This document shows, piece by piece, positions 1 to 8,971 of a stretch of DNA of 36,463 nt (position 1 is its first letter; every line of letters begins with the position of its first letter). The DNA is taken from positions 1 to 36,463 of the forward strand of contig JANQGK010000126.1 in NCBI GenBank assembly GCA_028277365.1, read 5' to 3'. Made by a program: the position numbers and the translations under genes. This DNA comes from Halieaceae bacterium (GTDB lineage: Bacteria > Pseudomonadota > Gammaproteobacteria > Pseudomonadales > Halieaceae). The notes below the pieces were generated by a model. The model made no database searches. It saw nothing but the letters and a program-made list of their open reading frames with translations, and had not been told where the DNA came from.

Positions 1-873
1 CAGCAACAGGTAGCTGGACAGGCCCCAGCTGGCGACGCGCAGCCGCGGGCCGTCCGGCGCCTCGGAAAAGGCCATGTGAAACATGTGCGGCATGGTGACG
101 GCGCCGGCAAAAAAGATCAGCAGCAGCGCATGGGCGGCATCACGCCGCAGCGGGGCATTGAGAGTAGTCACCAGCACGTCATTGGTCGCAAGCCACCGGT
201 CCAGGCCGCTGAAACCGTCGAACACGGCATATACGGCGTACAGGCCCAGCGCCAGCATGCCCAGCAGCTTTACCAGTGATTCAAAGGCGATGGCGGCGAC
301 CAGCCCCTCGTGGCGCTCCTCCGGTTTCAGGCGTCGGGTGCCGAAGAACACGGTAAAGGCGGCGATCAGCGAGCAGAACACCAGTGCCAGCCCGTCATGA
401 ATGATGCCTTCGTGTACCAGCCCGTGATGGTCGCCGCTCATCAGGTGAATACTGTCTGAGACTACCTGCACCTGCAGGGCCAGCAGCGGCAACACAGCCG
501 CCAGCATGGCCAGTGTTACCGCGGCGCCCACCCACGGGCTGCGGAAGCGGAAGGTCAGCAGGTCGGCGAGCGAGCTCAACTGATAGATGCGGCAGATGCG
601 CATGACCGGAAACATCAGCAGCGGTGACAGCAACAGCATCAGGCTGATGCCGGCGTAGTAGAGCAAAAACCCATAACCGTACTGGTAGGCCAGCTGAGTG
701 GCGCCGTAGATGGCGAGGCCGCCGGCGATAACGCCCAGGGACAGCACGTAGATGGCGGGATGGTCCAGCAACCGCGCCGGCAGCTTGCCGCGGTCGGCGA
801 GGCTGCCCACCAGGAACAGGATGCCCAGGTACGCAAGCATGCCCGTGACCAGTTCGCCGACGCTAAAGGTCAT
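1..873 (-). CDS. cbrA: CbrA-like sensor kinase, N-terminal sodium/solute symporter domain (partial)
   Basis: The minus-strand frame from ATG at 873 is open to the window edge, giving about 291 residues. It starts MTFSVGELVTGMLAYLGILF and holds many membrane helices with short loops, as in the sodium:solute symporter fold. Motifs such as RICRIYQLSSLADLLTFRF and FAGAVTMPHMFHMAF match the transporter-like half of CbrA. In Pseudomonas, CbrA is a hybrid symporter/histidine kinase that, with CbrB, controls carbon and nitrogen use. The kinase half lies outside the window, so a plain symporter is not excluded. The call rests on synteny: cbrX-like ORF, gluQ, dksA and sfsA follow in the Pseudomonas order. 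The start overlaps the upstream ORF by 11 bases (ATGACCTTTAG), which implies translational coupling. Confidence 0.75.
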   Translation of the reverse strand, partial: MTFSVGELVTGMLAYLGILFLVGSLADRGKLPARLLDHPAIYVLSLGVIAGGLAIYGATQLAYQYGYGFLLYYAGISLMLLLSPLLMFPVMRICRIYQLSSLADLLTFRFRSPWVGAAVTLAMLAAVLPLLALQVQVVSDSIHLMSGDHHGLVHEGIIHDGLALVFCSLIAAFTVFFGTRRLKPEERHEGLVAAIAFESLVKLLGMLALGLYAVYAVFDGFSGLDRWLATNDVLVTTLNAPLRRDAAHALLLIFFAGAVTMPHMFHMAFSEAPDGPRLRVASWGLSSYLLL

Positions 874-1039
874 CGCCGTAGCTCTTTCTCTGGTTCCACC
901 AGGCCAGGCCGGTGATGAACAGCCAAATCAGGTAGGGCCGGTACCAGGCGGTGCCGCCGCTGGTCACCCACTCCTGCGCCGTGGGAATAAACACCACGGC
1001 GATGGCCAGCAACAACAGCAGGGTACGGTCGATATACAC
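863..1039 (-). CDS. CbrX-like small membrane protein
   Basis: A 58-residue ORF starts at GTG 1039 and ends at TAG 863-865, inside the cbrA start. It has two hydrophobic stretches (about residues 5-18, TLLLLLAIAVVFIP, and 33-45, YLIWLFITGLAWW) with a basic/acidic tail KSYGDDL. No good Shine-Dalgarno precedes GTG; the ORF starts 13 bases after the gluQ stop, so it may depend on gluQ translation. In Pseudomonas putida a small ORF called cbrX sits in this place and is coupled to cbrA. Position, size and overlap fit that gene. Its molecular function is not established. Confidence 0.65.
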   Translation of the reverse strand: MYIDRTLLLLLAIAVVFIPTAQEWVTSGGTAWYRPYLIWLFITGLAWWNQRKSYGDDL

Positions 1040-1052
1040 GGCAGGGATAGTA

Positions 1053-1940
1053 TCAGTAGAGGTTGCTCTCCGGTATGCCTGCCCGCTGGGGGACGGCGCC
1101 CAGGTCCCAGTGGGCCACCGCAAACTCCAGCAGCGGCTCGACGTGGGCGAGGTCGGCGGGTGGCGCCGGCTGGTGGAGAAAACGCAGCGCCAGCCGCAGA
1201 TTGTCGACGGCGTTGCCCGCGTCCAGAGCAGGGGCGTGGGTCTGCTTGCTGAGCTTCTGGCCCTGGGCGTTTTCGATCACCGGGATGTGGGCATAGCGCG
1301 GTGTCGGCAGCCCGAGCTGACGCTGCAGGAATACCTGACGTGGCGTGGAATCGTACAGGTCGCTGCCGCGCAGCACCGCGTTTACTCCCTGGAACGCATC
1401 GTCCACTACCACTGCCAGTTGGTAGGCATACAAGCCGTCCCGGCGGTGAATGACAAAGTCGCCGACTTCGTCGGCCAGCACCTGGGTCAGCGGTGCCTGT
1501 ACCTGGTCAGCGATGACAATGCGTGCCTCTGCGTCCACCCTGAGGCGCACGGCCGCTTCCATATCTGCGCCCAGGCCGCGGTCCCGGCAGCGGCCGCGAT
1601 AGATACCGCCCTCGGCTTTGAGCCGGGTTCGGGAGCAATCACAGCGGAAGGCCTGACCGTTGGCGAGCAGGTGCTCTACCGCGGCGGCATAAGCGGCGTG
1701 GCGCAGGCTTTGCCACAGCACCTCGCCGTCCCAGTTGAGGCCGTGCTGTTGCAGTGCGGCGAGAATGTGCTCAGCGGCCCCGGGTTGCTCCCGCGGCGGG
1801 TCGAGATCTTCCATGCGCATCAGCCAACGGCCGCCGTGATAGCGGGCGTCCAGGTAGCTGGCGAGAGCACAAATAAGCGAGCCCAGGTGAAGCGGGCCGG
1901 TGGGCGAGGGCGCAAAGCGCCCTACGTAGCTGTCGGCTGA
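1053..1940 (-). CDS. gluQ: Glutamyl-Q tRNA(Asp) synthetase (start codon unclear)
   Basis: GluQ-RS is a truncated glutamyl-tRNA synthetase paralogue that attaches glutamate to queuosine at the wobble position of tRNA(Asp). The class I motif YVGRFAPSPTGPLHLGSL lies at the N-terminus, followed by MRMEDLDPPRE. The KMSKS-like loop is QKLSKQTHAP. There is no anticodon-binding domain, and the length (about 295 residues) fits the family. The oddity is the start: between the dksA stop (1942-1944) and the first conserved motif there is no in-frame ATG, GTG, TTG or CTG. The nearest in-frame ATG codons (2054 and 2102) lie inside dksA. The given 5' end is only the first codon after the dksA stop. The gene directly follows dksA, as in other gammaproteobacteria. 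Confidence 0.85.
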   Translation of the reverse strand, partial: SADSYVGRFAPSPTGPLHLGSLICALASYLDARYHGGRWLMRMEDLDPPREQPGAAEHILAALQQHGLNWDGEVLWQSLRHAAYAAAVEHLLANGQAFRCDCSRTRLKAEGGIYRGRCRDRGLGADMEAAVRLRVDAEARIVIADQVQAPLTQVLADEVGDFVIHRRDGLYAYQLAVVVDDAFQGVNAVLRGSDLYDSTPRQVFLQRQLGLPTPRYAHIPVIENAQGQKLSKQTHAPALDAGNAVDNLRLALRFLHQPAPPADLAHVEPLLEFAVAHWDLGAVPQRAGIPESNLY

Positions 1941-1941
1941 A

Positions 1942-2388
1942 TCAGCCGTGTTCCTGCTTTTCCTTGATTTCGTCGAGCGTCTTGCAATCGATGCAGAGGT
2001 CGGCGGTGGGGCGCGCTTCCAGGCGCTTGATGCCGATCTCGATACCGCAGGCATCGCAGAAGCCGTAGTCGTCGGCGTCGATGCGGTCGATGGTGCCGTC
2101 AATCTTTCTGATCAGCTTGCGCTCGCGGTCGCGGGTGCGCAGTTCCAGGCTGAATTCCTCTTCCTGGGTGGCGCGGTCCGCCGGGTCGGGGAAATTGGCC
2201 GCCTCGTCCTTCATGTGGGTCACAGTGCGATCAACTTCCTCCATCAGCTCGGCCTTCCAGTTGAGGAGAATGCTTTTGAAGTGAGCGCGCTGGCGCTCGT
2301 TCATGTACTCCTCACCGCGCTTCGGCTTGTAAGGAACGAAGTTCTTGAACTCGGATGTCGCTGCAGATTTACTGGATCTTCTGGGCAT
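1942..2388 (-). CDS. dksA: RNA polymerase-binding transcription factor DksA
   Basis: DksA enters the RNA polymerase secondary channel and, with ppGpp, tunes initiation at stable RNA and amino acid promoters. The 148-residue product matches the E. coli protein in length. The coiled-coil tip motif [14 protein letters not shown] carries the two key acidic residues (D68 and D71). The C-terminal zinc finger has C111, C114, C132 and C135 (CDAC and CIDC). The ATG at 2388 is preceded by GGGAAG at suitable distance. gluQ follows on the same strand with no intergenic space, so the two are probably cotranscribed. sfsA runs the other way, 204 bases upstream. Confidence 0.97.
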   Translation of the reverse strand: MPRRSSKSAATSEFKNFVPYKPKRGEEYMNERQRAHFKSILLNWKAELMEEVDRTVTHMKDEAANFPDPADRATQEEEFSLELRTRDRERKLIRKIDGTIDRIDADDYGFCDACGIEIGIKRLEARPTADLCIDCKTLDEIKEKQEHG

Positions 2389-2592
2389 GTTGACTTCCCA
2401 TCGATGTTGTTTGGTTGAGGAACCGGCGGCCCATACGAGGTGGCCGGTCCTTCGAGGGCGGAGAAACTACCAGATTCCGACTGCCTGTGCCAATAAAAAT
2501 TCCCAGCTTTGCCGCTTGTCCTGAGGCCCGTCAAATCGACGTTAGAATGCCCAATTTATGTGGGTTCTCCCGTTCCGTGGCACAATCCCGCC

Positions 2593-3300
2593 ATGACCTT
2601 TGATTCCCTGATTCCCGGCACTCTGCTGCGTCGCTACAAGCGCTTCCTGGCCGATGTTGAACTGGTCGATGGCAGCGAAATCACCGCGCACTGCCCCAAC
2701 ACCGGTGCCATGACCGGCTGCGCCGAGCCCGGCAGCCCGGTGTGGCTGTCGGTCAGTGACTCGAAAACCCGCAAGTACCCCCACACCTGGGAGCTGGTAG
2801 ATACCGCCCGTGGCATGGCCTGTATCCACTCGGCCCGCGCCAACCGCGTGGTGGAAGAGGCGATAGCGGCGGGGATAGTTGACAGCCTGGCGGGCTATGC
2901 TGAGCTGCGACGCGAAGTGAAGTACGGCACCGGCAGCCGCGCTGACCTGCAACTGGAAGACCCGGACCGCGGCCTCTGCACCCTGGAGGTCAAGTCAGTC
3001 ACCCTGTGCCGGGACGGCGGTATCGGGGTGTTCCCGGACGCGGTCAGCGACCGCGCTCGCAAGCACCTGGACGAGTTGGCCGCCCTGGCCCGCGCTGGGG
3101 AGCGGGCAGTGATTTTCTTCTGCGTGTTTCACACCGGGATCGAACGCGTGCGGCCGGCCTGGGACATCGACCCGCGTTACGGCGAGGCACTGCTGGCGGC
3201 GCTGGCGGCCGGGGTGGAAGCCATGGCCTGGACGGCGGAGGTGTCACCGGCGGGCCTCGAACTGGTGGGAGAGCTGCCGGTGGAGACCACACCTCCGTGA
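2593..3300 (+). CDS. sfsA: SfsA family sugar fermentation stimulation protein
   Basis: The 235-residue product starts MTFDSLIPGTLLRRYKRFLA and has the SfsA core: CPNTGAMTGCAEPGSPVWLS, the YGTGSRADLQL segment, LEVKSVTL, and FPDAVSDRARKHLDEL. SfsA was named from maltose fermentation effects in E. coli; the fold suggests a nucleic-acid-binding or nuclease-like protein, and its true role is unsettled. The ATG at 2593 was chosen because conserved sequence begins there; an upstream in-frame ATG at 2509 would add 28 residues unlike the family. The Shine-Dalgarno is poor. The stop overlaps the GTG of the next gene (GTGA), so the two are coupled. Confidence 0.93.
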   Translation: MTFDSLIPGTLLRRYKRFLADVELVDGSEITAHCPNTGAMTGCAEPGSPVWLSVSDSKTRKYPHTWELVDTARGMACIHSARANRVVEEAIAAGIVDSLAGYAELRREVKYGTGSRADLQLEDPDRGLCTLEVKSVTLCRDGGIGVFPDAVSDRARKHLDELAALARAGERAVIFFCVFHTGIERVRPAWDIDPRYGEALLAALAAGVEAMAWTAEVSPAGLELVGELPVETTPP

Positions 3301-3983
3301 GGCTGACGGTTGAGCAGTTGACGGGGCGCGATGAGAGCCATATCGAGTGGCGCGGCGGTATCGGCCTGCAGGCCGATTGCTGGGAGGCATTCGATGCCCT
3401 GCAAGCACGGGCCGCCGCGGCAGGTTTCGACCTGCAGGTGGCGAGCGGCTTTCGCAGCTTCGAGCGCCAGCGGGATATCTGGAATGCCAAGGCGCGCGGC
3501 GAGCGGCCGGTACACGATGATGCCGGCCAGCCCGTTGACCTGGCCAACCTGGACGATGCCGGCAAGCTGGACGCCATCCTGCGTTTCTCGGCGCTGCCGG
3601 GCACTTCCCGGCACCACTGGGGAACCGACCTGGATGTGTTCGACGCCGCGGCCATGCCGGCGGGCTACCGTCTGCAACTCAGCCCGGAGGAGGTGGCCGA
3701 CGAGGGCATGTTCGGCCCGCTGCACCAGTGGCTGGACGTGCAGATGCAGGCGGGCACCGCCGAGGGTTTCTTCCGGCCCTACGATGAAGACCGCGGTGGC
3801 GTAGCGCCGGAGCGCTGGCACCTGAGCTTCGCACCTGCAGCGCAGGACTGTGAGGCGCTGCTGGAAGACGGGCTGCTGGCGGCCACCCTGGAAGTCGCGG
3901 ACCTGGCCCTGTGCGATACGGTGTTGCAACGCCTGCCCGAGCTGGTGCAGCGCTATGTGTTGGTGCCGCGGGCGCCTGCCTAG
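3297..3983 (+). CDS. M15 (VanY-type) D,D- or L,D-carboxypeptidase, no signal peptide
   Basis: A 228-residue zinc peptidase starts at GTG 3297, overlapping the sfsA stop by four bases. Zinc and catalytic residues of the M15B family are visible: SGFRSFERQ (50-58), the S104-x-H106-xx-G109-xxx-D113 motif (SRHHWGTDLD), and E172-x-W174-H175 (ERWHLSF). These enzymes trim the last amino acid from peptidoglycan stems. The N-terminus (MRLTVEQLTGRDESHIEW) is polar with no signal peptide or anchor, so the product looks cytoplasmic. That would suit peptidoglycan recycling, as proposed for the VanY-related L,D-carboxypeptidase LdcV of Vibrio, rather than periplasmic remodelling. Substrate specificity cannot be read from sequence. 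Confidence 0.85.
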   Translation: MRLTVEQLTGRDESHIEWRGGIGLQADCWEAFDALQARAAAAGFDLQVASGFRSFERQRDIWNAKARGERPVHDDAGQPVDLANLDDAGKLDAILRFSALPGTSRHHWGTDLDVFDAAAMPAGYRLQLSPEEVADEGMFGPLHQWLDVQMQAGTAEGFFRPYDEDRGGVAPERWHLSFAPAAQDCEALLEDGLLAATLEVADLALCDTVLQRLPELVQRYVLVPRAPA

Positions 3984-4004
3984 GCGCGGCCGGCCTAGGC
4001 GCGC

Positions 4005-4034
4005 TTGTGCGGCGCCGAATTTGTTGGTTAGACT
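4005..4034 (+). promoter_or_regulatory. Possible sigma70 promoter of hppA
   Basis: TTGTGC at 4005-4010 and TAGACT at 4029-4034 are separated by 18 bases and lie 38 bases before the hppA ATG. The match is moderate. An 11-base direct repeat (GCCTAGGCGCG at 3978 and 3993) sits just upstream. Confidence 0.3.
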
Positions 4035-4072
4035 CAGCGCTCCCCAGAAATAATTAAAGAAACGGGAGTCCT

Positions 4073-6064
<1,992 letters not shown>

Positions 6065-6108
6065 CTTCTGTCATTCTCCTGCGCGGGCCGCGCGCAGGGG
6101 AACCCAGT

Positions 6109-6138
6109 AAAAGGCCGCACACAGTGCGGCCTTTTTTG
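6109..6138. terminator. Bidirectional intrinsic terminator between hppA and pfp
   Basis: Perfect 8-bp stem GGCCGCAC (6113-6120) / GTGCGGCC (6124-6131) with loop ACA. A run of T follows (6132-6137) and a run of A precedes it, so it can stop transcription from hppA on the plus strand and from pfp on the minus strand. Confidence 0.88.
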
Positions 6139-6241
6139 TTCGTGCTCCGCAAGCCGGCCATTTTTTAGCTCCGTAGCCCGGGCGCAAGCTGCATCCACCC
6201 CCACCCCGGGCAATGCGCGCGCGGCTTCCGTGCGTTGATGC

Positions 6242-7501
6242 CTAAATTTTGAAGGAAGACTTCAGCTTCTTCGGCACCAGGACGTTCTTGAGTTGCACAT
6301 ACTCGGGCAGCCCACCTTTATAAGGAGGGTAGTCCTCCCCCTGGATCAGCGGTGCCAGGTAGTCGCGGGCGGCGGGGGTGATGTTGAAGCCGTCGCGGGT
6401 GATGAAGTTGCGGGGCATCTTCTTTTCTACGTTGGCCACCCTGGCCAGCGGGACGTCTTCGATCTTCCAGGTGTAGCGCTTGCCTTTGCCTCGCACGATG
6501 GCGGGCATGACAGCGCTCTTGCCGGTCACGGCCATCTGCACCGCGGCCGCGCCCACGGCATAGGCCTGCTGCACGTCGGTGGCGGAAGCGATATGGCGGG
6601 CGGCGCGCTGCAGGTAGTCGGCCACCGCCCAGTGGTACTTGTAGCCAAGCTCACCCTTGATCATGTTGGCCAGGGTCGGTGCCACGCCGCCGAGCTGAGC
6701 GTGGCCGAAGGCATCGCGGGTGCCGGCGTCGGCTAGGAAAGTGCCGTCTTTATACTGCGCGCCTTCGGAGGCGACGATTACGCAGTAACCGTGCTTCTTG
6801 ACCGTGCGATCCACTTTTTTCATGAACCTCTCCCGGTCGAAGGCGATTTCCGGGAACAGAATAATGTGGGGTGCGTCGCCTTCCTCGCGGGCGGCCAGGC
6901 CGCCGGCGGCGGCAATCCAGCCCGCGTGGCGGCCCATGGCCTCGAGGATAAACACCTTGGTGGAGGTCTCGCACATGCTGGCCACGTCCAGCGCGGCTTC
7001 CCGGGTGGAGATGGCGATGTACTTGGCCACCGAGCCGAAGCCGGGGCAGTTGTCGGTCAGCGGCAGGTCGTTGTCCACGGTCTTGGGAATGTGGATGGCC
7101 TGTACCGGGTAGCCCAGGTGCTCGGAGAGCTGTGAGACTTTCAGGCAGGTGTCGGCGGAATCGCCGCCACCGTTATAGAAGAAGTAGCCGATGTTGTGCG
7201 CCTTGAACACTTCGATCAGGCGCTCGTACTCGGCGCGATTCTCATCGATGCTCTTTAGCTTGTAGCGGCAGGAGCCAAAGGCGCCCGAGGGCGTGTGCTT
7301 TAGGGCGGCAATAGCACGCTTGCTCTCTTTGCTGGTGTCGATGAGCTCCTCGCGCAGGGCGCCGATGATGCCATTCTGCCCGGCATATACTTTACCGATC
7401 TGGGCGTGAGCGCGAGCGGCTTCGATTACGCCGCAGGCGCTGGCATTGATGACGGCGGTGACGCCTCCCGACTGGGCGTAGAAGGCATTTTTCCTGGCCA
7501 T
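6242..7501 (-). CDS. pfp: Pyrophosphate-dependent 6-phosphofructokinase
   Basis: The 419-residue product belongs to the PfkA superfamily and interconverts fructose-6-phosphate and fructose-1,6-bisphosphate. Two positions point to PPi rather than ATP: the phosphoryl-donor loop is GGGDS (111-115), with aspartate where ATP enzymes have glycine, and the catalytic loop is PKTVDND (139-145), with lysine where ATP enzymes have glycine. Other landmarks are [16 protein letters not shown] and [20 protein letters not shown] 7501 was chosen over the upstream ATG at 7660 because family sequence starts at [13 protein letters not shown] and GGGGAG lies just before it. It converges on hppA and diverges from mpl. 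The enzyme is reversible, so it could serve glycolysis or gluconeogenesis. Confidence 0.92.
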   Translation of the reverse strand: MARKNAFYAQSGGVTAVINASACGVIEAARAHAQIGKVYAGQNGIIGALREELIDTSKESKRAIAALKHTPSGAFGSCRYKLKSIDENRAEYERLIEVFKAHNIGYFFYNGGGDSADTCLKVSQLSEHLGYPVQAIHIPKTVDNDLPLTDNCPGFGSVAKYIAISTREAALDVASMCETSTKVFILEAMGRHAGWIAAAGGLAAREEGDAPHIILFPEIAFDRERFMKKVDRTVKKHGYCVIVASEGAQYKDGTFLADAGTRDAFGHAQLGGVAPTLANMIKGELGYKYHWAVADYLQRAARHIASATDVQQAYAVGAAAVQMAVTGKSAVMPAIVRGKGKRYTWKIEDVPLARVANVEKKMPRNFITRDGFNITPAARDYLAPLIQGEDYPPYKGGLPEYVQLKNVLVPKKLKSSFKI

Positions 7502-7571
7502 GAGCTCTCCCCGGGTGATTGGACTCAAGGAGCGCATGATACACTGCCGCCCACAATTCGGGGGAAGACCA
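7502..7571. promoter_or_regulatory. Divergent promoter region between pfp and mpl
   Basis: Seventy bases separate the two starts, so both promoters must lie here or extend into the genes. TTGGAC at 7519-7524 and TACACT at 7540-7545 face mpl, but the 15-base spacer is short. GGGGGAAG just before TTG 7572 is a good ribosome site for mpl. Confidence 0.35.
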
Positions 7572-8951
7572 TTGGCGAAACACGTCCATATACTGGGCAT
7601 TTGCGGCACCTTCATGGGCGGCATTGCGTTGCTGGCCCGTGAACGCGGTATTCGCATCACGGGCTCGGACGCGAACGTCTATCCGCCCATGAGTACCCAG
7701 CTTGAGGCCGCCGGCATCGAGCTGCTGGAAGGCTATGAGGCTGCGCACCTGCAGCCGGCACCGGACCTGGTGGTGGTGGGCAATGCCCTGTCGCGCGGCA
7801 ACCCGGCGGTGGAATACCTGCTCAACAGTGCCATTCCCTATACCTCCGGGCCCCAGTGGCTGGCCGAGGAGCTGCTGCAGGGGCGCTGGGTGCTGGCGGC
7901 TGCCGGCACCCACGGCAAGACCACCACCTCGAGCCTGCTGGCCTGGCTGCTGGAGCAGGCGGGCATGGCACCGGGCTTCCTGATTGGCGGCGTGCCGGCC
8001 AACTTTGGCGTATCCGCCCGCGGTGGTAACAGCGACTTTTTCGTCGTCGAGGCCGACGAGTACGACACCGCCTTTTTCGACAAGCGCTCAAAGTTCGTGC
8101 ACTACCACCCGCGCACTCTGTGCCTTAACAATCTGGAATTCGACCACGCCGATATCTTCCCCGATCTCACGGCCATCCAGCGCCAGTTCCATCATTTGTT
8201 GCGCACCGTGCCGGGGGAAGGTCTGGTGATTCATCGCGCTGCAGATACCGCCCTCGATGAAGTCCTGGCCCAGGGCTGCTGGACGCCGCAGGCCAGCTTT
8301 GCGGTGGACGGCGCCGCCGACTGGCAGGCGCTGCCGGTGACGCCCGAAGGCAGCGAGTTCGATCTGCAGTACGGTGGCCAGTCGGTGCGCGTGCGCTGGC
8401 CGCTCCTGGGTCGTCACAACCTGGAAAATGCACTGGCGGCCGCAGCGGCGGCCCACCACGTGGGCCTTTCTCTGGAGGTGATAGCAGAGGGGCTGGCCAG
8501 TTTCCAGGGCGTGAAACGCCGCCTGGAACTGCTGGCTGACATCAATGGGGTGCGGGTCTATGACGATTTCGCTCACCATCCCACCGCCATCGAGACCACC
8601 TTGAAAGGCATGCGCAAGGCGGTGGGTGACGCCCGCATCATCGTCTTGCTGGAACCGCGTTCCAATACCATGCGCGGGGGCCGGCACCGCGCCAGCCTGC
8701 CGGCCACGACGGCGGCCGCCGACCAGGTGTTCTGGTACCAACCCCCCGGGCTGGACTGGGACCTGGGAGACGTGGTGGCTGCCAGCCCGGTCAGTGCCGC
8801 CCTCGCCACCGACATCGAAAGCCTGGTGACCGACGTGGTTGCCCTGAGCCGTCCCGGCGATCACATCGTAATAATGAGCAACGGTGGGTTCGGCGGAATC
8901 CACACACGCCTGGTGACGGAACTTCAGCAGCGACAAGAGTCTCAGGCTTAG
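7572..8951 (+). CDS. mpl: UDP-MurNAc:L-Ala-gamma-D-Glu-meso-DAP ligase (murein tripeptide recycling)
   Basis: Mpl joins recycled murein tripeptide to UDP-N-acetylmuramate in the cytoplasm. The 459-residue length equals that of E. coli Mpl. Visible motifs are the N-terminal HVHILGICGTFMGGIALLA, the ATP loop AGTHGKTTTSSLLAW (111-125), FVVEADEYDTAFFDKRSKF, the LGRHNLENALAA segment, and VYDDFAHHPTAIETT. TTG 7572 is the likely start because it directly precedes the conserved N-terminus and follows a GGGGAAG ribosome site; the longer ATG at 7500 overlaps pfp and adds unrelated sequence. Mpl needs free tripeptide or tetrapeptide from recycling enzymes, and a signal-less M15 carboxypeptidase is encoded 3.6 kb upstream. 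Confidence 0.96.
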   Translation: MAKHVHILGICGTFMGGIALLARERGIRITGSDANVYPPMSTQLEAAGIELLEGYEAAHLQPAPDLVVVGNALSRGNPAVEYLLNSAIPYTSGPQWLAEELLQGRWVLAAAGTHGKTTTSSLLAWLLEQAGMAPGFLIGGVPANFGVSARGGNSDFFVVEADEYDTAFFDKRSKFVHYHPRTLCLNNLEFDHADIFPDLTAIQRQFHHLLRTVPGEGLVIHRAADTALDEVLAQGCWTPQASFAVDGAADWQALPVTPEGSEFDLQYGGQSVRVRWPLLGRHNLENALAAAAAAHHVGLSLEVIAEGLASFQGVKRRLELLADINGVRVYDDFAHHPTAIETTLKGMRKAVGDARIIVLLEPRSNTMRGGRHRASLPATTAAADQVFWYQPPGLDWDLGDVVAASPVSAALATDIESLVTDVVALSRPGDHIVIMSNGGFGGIHTRLVTELQQRQESQA

Positions 8952-8971
8952 GATTCAACAAGAACGACACC

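Noticed and set aside
1942-1960. Programmed +1 frameshift joining dksA to gluQ
   Set aside because: The shift site GGC TGA lacks the slippery re-pairing seen in prfB, and no strong Shine-Dalgarno sits at the required distance. It is kept only as one option for the missing start.
3978-4003. Direct repeat GCCTAGGCGCG twice with a 15-base period
   Set aside because: It overlaps the end of the M15 gene and lies in GC-rich DNA; two short copies are not enough to call a regulatory array.
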